Shown: positions 59,695 to 64,000 of the stretch, one piece after another
Position numbering within the stretch: position 1 is the first letter of the stretch
Layout: every line of letters starts with the position of its first letter
NCBI GenBank assembly: GCA_035235625.1
Contig: CP141142.1
Span: forward strand, 27,476,995 to 27,540,994
DNA: 64,000 bases
Direction of reading: 5' to 3'
DNA from: Saururus chinensis
Taxonomy: Eukaryota; Streptophyta; Magnoliopsida; Piperales; Saururaceae
The notes under the pieces: generated by a model
Database searches by the model: none
Seen by the model: the letters and a program-made list of their open reading frames with translations, nothing else
What the model was told of the DNA's origin: nothing
Translations under genes and position numbers: made by a program

Positions 59695-60450
59695 AAAACA
59701 ATGCTGGATGCTCATCTCCATTTTATTAATACACTCATATTATTAATGGCAACATCCCATTGTTGTCATTAGAGTCAGTCCTGCCCGTTTATTTACTTGT
59801 ATAACTCACAACGTACAAGAAGCATATCCTTGAAATGAATTGGCTAATGAAAACGTGCACAAGGATGCCATGTGCTTCCAAGGCCACTCAAGCTTTTAGA
59901 AACTCGTATCGTACATTATTGTTCTCTCATAGAGAGCGATGTGCCCAACAAGTGGGTGTAGTCATAAAATAGGTAGAGGTTAAACGTTTGTTTATATTAT
60001 CTTTACAAAGGAAAGGCTAAACCTAGAAGAAGGGGAGACTGGAAGTCAATATCGTTAGACCAACCATCCAATCAAATTAGTCCAACTGGTAGACGGTTCC
60101 TTACTTAAATTATAACTTATAACGCCATCATATGTACAATACGTGAATAATAGATGGTATGGGCTGTTGGACGCAATATTATTAGGTGCTGGAGATTCCA
60201 TTGCATGTGCAATTGTGCAAATGTTTTAGAAGAATTGAATCAACGTCATTCAAAGTAGTACATAGAACATCCCACGATCTATAAGTTCGGCACCAAGCAT
60301 ATGTAGGGAAGTAGCCGGACAGAAGCTTCTTGTCCTCCTCCATGCTATCCCTATAAAGGAGAGTTAGTTGTTCTTCCCTCAAACTACACATGTGCTAGAA
60401 GTTGGAGGCTAGCTTCTGCTCAATGCACAATGGCTCAAGAGTGTGAGAAT
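59695..60450 (+). pseudogene. HMA-domain gene copy D: upstream region, promoter and 5' leader only
   Basis: Diverged duplicate of 51500-53160. The proximal part is well matched: GATGGTATGG, GGCACCAAG, TATA box TATAAAG at 60352-60358, TTCTTCCCTCAAACTAC and CTAGAAGTTGGAGG (also in copy A). It reaches AAGAGTGTGAGAAT at 60450, just short of the start codon position of copy C, where a copia element begins. The rest of the gene, if it exists, lies beyond 64000. Whether ATG at 60430 (ATGGCTCAAGAG) or a later one would be the start cannot be told. Confidence 0.6.
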
Positions 60451-60888
60451 TGTTAGGTGGTGCAATGGAAGCTTGGTGGTGAGCTTGACTTGTGGATGTG
60501 CAAAAAATTTACCTTTATATCTCTCTCAAACAATTTATATTCATTTACACAAACACAAGAATTAATTACTACTGACCTTTAGGGGCTAAGCCCTAAGGAC
60601 GTGGCCAATCACCCAGAAGCACGCACGACCTCTTATTTATTTTAAGTATAAATATGGGAAATTAGAATTACTTCTTTAATTGATAAATCTCTTCTCTTCC
60701 AACTAAGAGAAACCCCTTTATTCCTTAGCCAAATTGCTGGGATAATTTAGCTTGAATGAGGTTAATCACCACTTATCAAAGAAGAGATGAGAGTAGTAAT
60801 TCTCTCAATTTTTGCTTCGAAGAACGAAGAAGTCCGGTGAACTTTCTTCTATTGGTGGCAAGAGAGAACAAGTAGAGGATGGTGGCAA
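60451..60888 (-). repeat. 3' LTR of the copia element (truncated by the pol deletion)
   Basis: Matches 63244-63735 (for example GGACGTGGCCAATCACCCAG, then CCGGTGAACTTTCTTCTATT) and stops at GAGGATGG, where internal sequence begins. Confidence 0.8.
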
Positions 60889-61720
60889 GCAGTCTTCACA
60901 CACAGGCATATCCCTAGATAACTTCGGGAGGAGTCCAATGTTAGACATTTTGTATAATTTACTAGCATGTACATGACAAAGCCTTAAGTGTCACATCAAA
61001 GAATCAACATCAAACAAATACACCACATAATCAAACTTAGCTATTACATTAATAGAAGAGTCATCTGCTACATCTAATTTAAATAAACCATCACAAAAAG
61101 AAGTAGTAAATAAAATCTTATTATTCTTGTCAATTGCTACCTTTGACCCCTTAAATGTAGTCTCAAACTCCTTGCTAGTGAGGAGGGGAATTGAGATAAG
61201 ATTCCTCATAATGGTAGGGGCAAAGAGGACATCTGTCAGCACTAAGTTCATCCCCTAAGGAAGAGGGGTCTTGTAGGTACTTGTATCAGTCACATCACAA
61301 AATGTGTTAGTCCCCTTGTAGATTTTATGTTGCCCTAAACACAGATCAGTCATCCTGTCACCCCTGACAGCCACATACTTAGTGACTGCAAAATTCAGCC
61401 ACCAGCTCTTCTCATTGGAGTCAACAATCATAACCTCTGAGAACATGCAAATAATATCTTTCCCTTTCTAATTTCCTTACTTTCAGCTCCCTAATCCCTA
61501 TTAGGGCAATTGTTCTTAAAGTGGCCCATCTAGCCGCATGTAAAACAAGCCCCTTTGGGTTTGTTGTCATTGTTGTCTTTTCCATCACCTTGGGTTTTTT
61601 TGCCCCTTCTCTTAAAGTTCTTCCTTTGACCTTGACCACCACCTCCTCCACCTCTCTTACAGACACCATGCTAGGAAAGGTTGGCAGATGCACTCAGAGC
61701 ACTCACATGGTTCCTCTTCT
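60889..61720 (-). pseudogene. copia zinc knuckle, protease and pre-integrase remnant
   Basis: Knuckle near 61545-61500, readable as CFTCG-stop-MGHFKNNC (CX2CX4HX4C with a stop inside). Protease region at 61446-61255: KSWWLNFAVTKYV replaces the usual WxLDSGATxH, so the catalytic D-S-G is gone. Pre-integrase region at 61251-60991: LTDVLFAPTIMRNLISIPLL, then a lysine-rich turn and FCDGLFKLDV. It then runs on towards the deletion join, where a degenerate zinc-binding stretch is the last recognisable part of integrase. Several stops; non-functional. Confidence 0.78.
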
Positions 61721-62302
61721 CCTACTCTAAGCTAAGCTTGACAGTGAGGTCATCTAGTGTGAATTTTTTTATCATAGATGTTCAATGCAACAACTACTCT
61801 TCCAAGACTTAAGGAGGCTATTTAGAACAGGTGAAACTTTAATACCCTCATTTCTAAGGTTCTCAAGAATCTCCAGATCACTTGCAATGATGGACATGGA
61901 GTTAATGTGCTCAAGCACATTATCTCCTTCTCTCATGCAACTGTTTTGATAACGGCTCTGCAACATCTTAATATGAGCCTCTATGTGTTCTCCATACCGC
62001 CTAGCTACTACCTTCATCATTTCCTTGACAGTCTTATGCTTTTCAAAAAGCATCTCAATGTTTGGCTCCATGAATGTAAGGATGGTAGTCCTTGCTTTGG
62101 CATCTTCATCCTTAAACTTTTCATAAGCTCTCTTCTAACCCTGAGTGGAGGAGTCTGTAAGCGGGTCCACATACTGGTCCAAAACATGGGCCATGTTATC
62201 TAGGAAAAGAATATGTTTGATCCTCCTCTTAGAGGTGAGATAGTTGGTGGATTTGAGCTTTTCAGTTTTGCTTAGCTCACTAGCAACCATACGAGACGCC
62301 AT
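61721..62302 (-). pseudogene. copia gag remnant
   Basis: Starts at ATG 62302: MASRMVASELSKTEKLKSTN, then a stop near 62133, and continues in the same frame as EPNIEMLFEKHKTVKEMMKV, ARRYGEHIEAHIKMLQ and LEHINSMSIIASDL. The order (substrate-like N-terminus, W-less core, then L-x-x-x-Y-Q-x-x-x-x-E-G-D-N-V) is that of copia gag proteins of the UBN2 type. It loses frame after KSWKSS. Gag would form the capsid. One in-frame stop and a frameshift inactivate it. Confidence 0.75.
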
Positions 62303-63231
62303 GACACAAAAGAAAATATGTATGTCTATAATTTACAGAGGTAAGCAAGGCAATAAGTAGGTAAATAAATAAAACTGCTAACTAATTTAGATGGATATAA
62401 AATGAGTAGGACTCTATTTAATCTCAATAGCAAGCAAGTTCACTCCCAACAATAATCTTGGTGTGCGTGGCTGCAAATAGAGTGAATTTACTATTTTACC
62501 CTTATACATAGTTATCTGTAATAATAATTCACTCAATCAATCAAGTAAGTAAGTAATATATATATATATGCTTACTATGCTAAACAAGCAATAAAAAGAA
62601 GTGAACTTCATATATAAAGATAACATATACTTATGTCTAGACAAAAGTGTGAATTATGTGAAGTTACTGAACTACCCTTGGGCTAGTTAAGCACAATCGC
62701 ATACAACAATTGTGCACTTTATATCATGCATCAATTACTTCACACATGAGATTAGACATGTAATCACTTCCAAACAATATGTGAATAAGCCCCAACAATT
62801 GAATTGAGCAAGGTAAATTTACTATGATGCCCTTGAAATCAAGTCTTACAAAATAAGTATTTTTTATGAAAAAATCTAACTATAAGATAAATCTATAAAA
62901 CCAAATTCACTAAATAAATATTAATTTCAGCCAATTAGGGTCCTAATGAACCCAGGAAAAGTGCTAAAAAAATTCAATTTAAATTCTGGCGAATTTGGTC
63001 CAAATGTACCAAAATACCCTTGATCTTGATGACAGCGTTTGGCATGCTTCTTGAGATCCGATTATGCTCATATTTGGTAGAGACCTACTTTAGATAGAAA
63101 CTAAAAATCCTATTCAAACGGAATTTCAATTACTACCTTTTTGATATAGATATAGCAAACCCTAAACATAGCCTTCTCAGGGATGACAAGGGCAAAAAGG
63201 TAATTTTTAGCACCCAATCCATGAACCAGAG
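62303..63231. other. 5' untranslated region of the copia element (no gene seen)
   Basis: AT-rich leader between the gag start and the PBS. A (TA)n run lies near 62560. No conserved frame. Confidence 0.6.
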
Positions 63232-63243
63232 CTCTAATGCCAT
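63232..63243 (-). other. degenerate tRNA-Met primer-binding site (copia)
   Basis: The minus strand reads TGGCATTAGAGC against the standard TGGTATCAGAGC: two transitions, directly adjacent to the LTR. Confidence 0.7.
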
Positions 63244-63996
63244 TATTAGGTGGCACAGTAGAAGCTTGGTGTTGAACCTGGATTGTGGATGTGTAAAAAA
63301 ATTTACCTTTATGTCCCCCTCTCAAACAATTTACATGCATTTACACATAAACACACATATAAGCAGTAGAATAAATTCTACTTTAAATTTGGATGAATTA
63401 AAGTAAAAAATTAATTACTATTAACTAATAGTGGCTAAGCCAAAGGACGTGGCCAATCACCCAGAAGCATGCACAACCTTTTATTTATTTTAAGTATAAA
63501 TATGGGGAATTAGAATTACCTTTTTAATTAATGAATCTTTTCTCTTCCAATTAAGAGAAACAATTTTATTCCTTAACTAAATTACTGAGATAATTTAGCT
63601 TGAATAGGGTTGATCACCACTTATCAAAGAGAAGATGAGAGTAGTAATTATCTCAATTTTTTCTTTAGAGAACGAAGAAGACCGGTGAACTTTCTTCTAT
63701 TGGCGGCAAGAGAGAATGAGCGGAGGATGGCAACTAGCCGAACTAAGAGAATGAAGAAGAAGAAGGTTTGCTACGGCTGCCTTTTCTTCACTTCTCCTCT
63801 CGTTTTTTCCGTTGTTGAGAAAGAGATAATCATTTCTTTGATCCGTTGTTTTTTTTTTATATAACTAATTTTGCCCACGTTCCTATCCTCACTTAGAATT
63901 AGAATGTGGGGCCCACTTATTTTCCTCCTCTTACGTACCTCTCAAGCCGAACTCTTTCTCCCCATTTATGTGGGTACGTTGCCCACAAACCCAACA
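63244..63996 (-). repeat. 5' LTR of the copia element (753 bp)
   Basis: TATTAGGTGG (TG changed to TA) to CCCAACA. A purine-rich stretch at 63610-63780 carries a short frame that is not conserved in the other LTR. Confidence 0.8.
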
Positions 63997-64000
63997 AGAA

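Larger units (their letters stand above)
60451..63996 (-). mobile_element. Ty1/copia retrotransposon with internal pol deletion
   Basis: Plus-strand ends TGTTAGGTGG (60451) and CCCAACA (63996). AGAAT precedes it (60446-60450) and AGAA follows (63997-64000) up to the window edge, consistent with a 5-bp target duplication. In minus-strand order: 5' LTR, degenerate PBS, gag, zinc knuckle, protease and pre-integrase domain. The rest of pol and part of the 3' LTR are deleted, with the join near 60889. Confidence 0.82.

Overview
This is repeat-dense nuclear DNA from a flowering plant. Plant features include Athila-like, Ty3/gypsy and Ty1/copia retrotransposons using plant-type tRNA primers, CACTA, hAT-type and MULE transposons, a plant mobile domain (PMD), and a heavy-metal-associated (HMA) gene family whose exon 2 resembles monocot small HMA/HIPP proteins. 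A monocot is likely but not proven. No rRNA or tRNA gene and no intact housekeeping gene was recognised. The only long open frame is a retrotransposon gag-protease.

Layout. 1-7072: a very young Athila-like element on the minus strand that carries only gag-protease (left LTR cut by the window). It is inserted in the 3' LTR of a decayed Ty3/gypsy element (7073-12122, minus). 12123-36214: three paralogous blocks (R1-R3), each with an LTR-like repeat (TGTTGG...CCAACA) and about 1.3-2.8 kb of common DNA, joined by gypsy fragments and HMA pseudogene pieces. Each block was hit by different DNA transposons: R1 by a MULE with SWIM, zinc-knuckle and PMD remnants (about 14.47-20.03 kb); R2 by a 5.6 kb terminal-inverted-repeat element holding a hairpin minisatellite (about 23.28-28.89 kb) and a foldback MITE; R3 by a CACTA element (30370-33086) and a hAT-type MITE with a perfect 8-bp target duplication (34652-35402). 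36215-40799: a second, truncated copy of the hairpin-minisatellite element. 40800-51243: a large CACTA-type composite of TTAGCGACG palindromes and polypurine GA arrays with C-rich, promoter-like cores, itself carrying a solo LTR of the Athila-like family (perfect AGGAA duplication). 51244-60450: two diverged copies of an HMA gene 5' region, with MITEs, two copia solo LTRs and a copia RT/RNase H remnant. 60451-63996: a minus-strand copia element with an internal pol deletion, inserted at the start of the fourth HMA copy; its target duplication runs off the window.

How it fits together. The ancestral local gene content appears to be a small tandem family of HMA genes (fragments near 12.2, 21.2, 53.2 and 60.4 kb), duplicated together with flanking repeats and then broken by transposons. 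One copy (53162-53436) keeps the MDCDKC metal-binding motif; two others have lost it. Alignments against paralogous empty sites in the same window make several insertion boundaries unusually secure.
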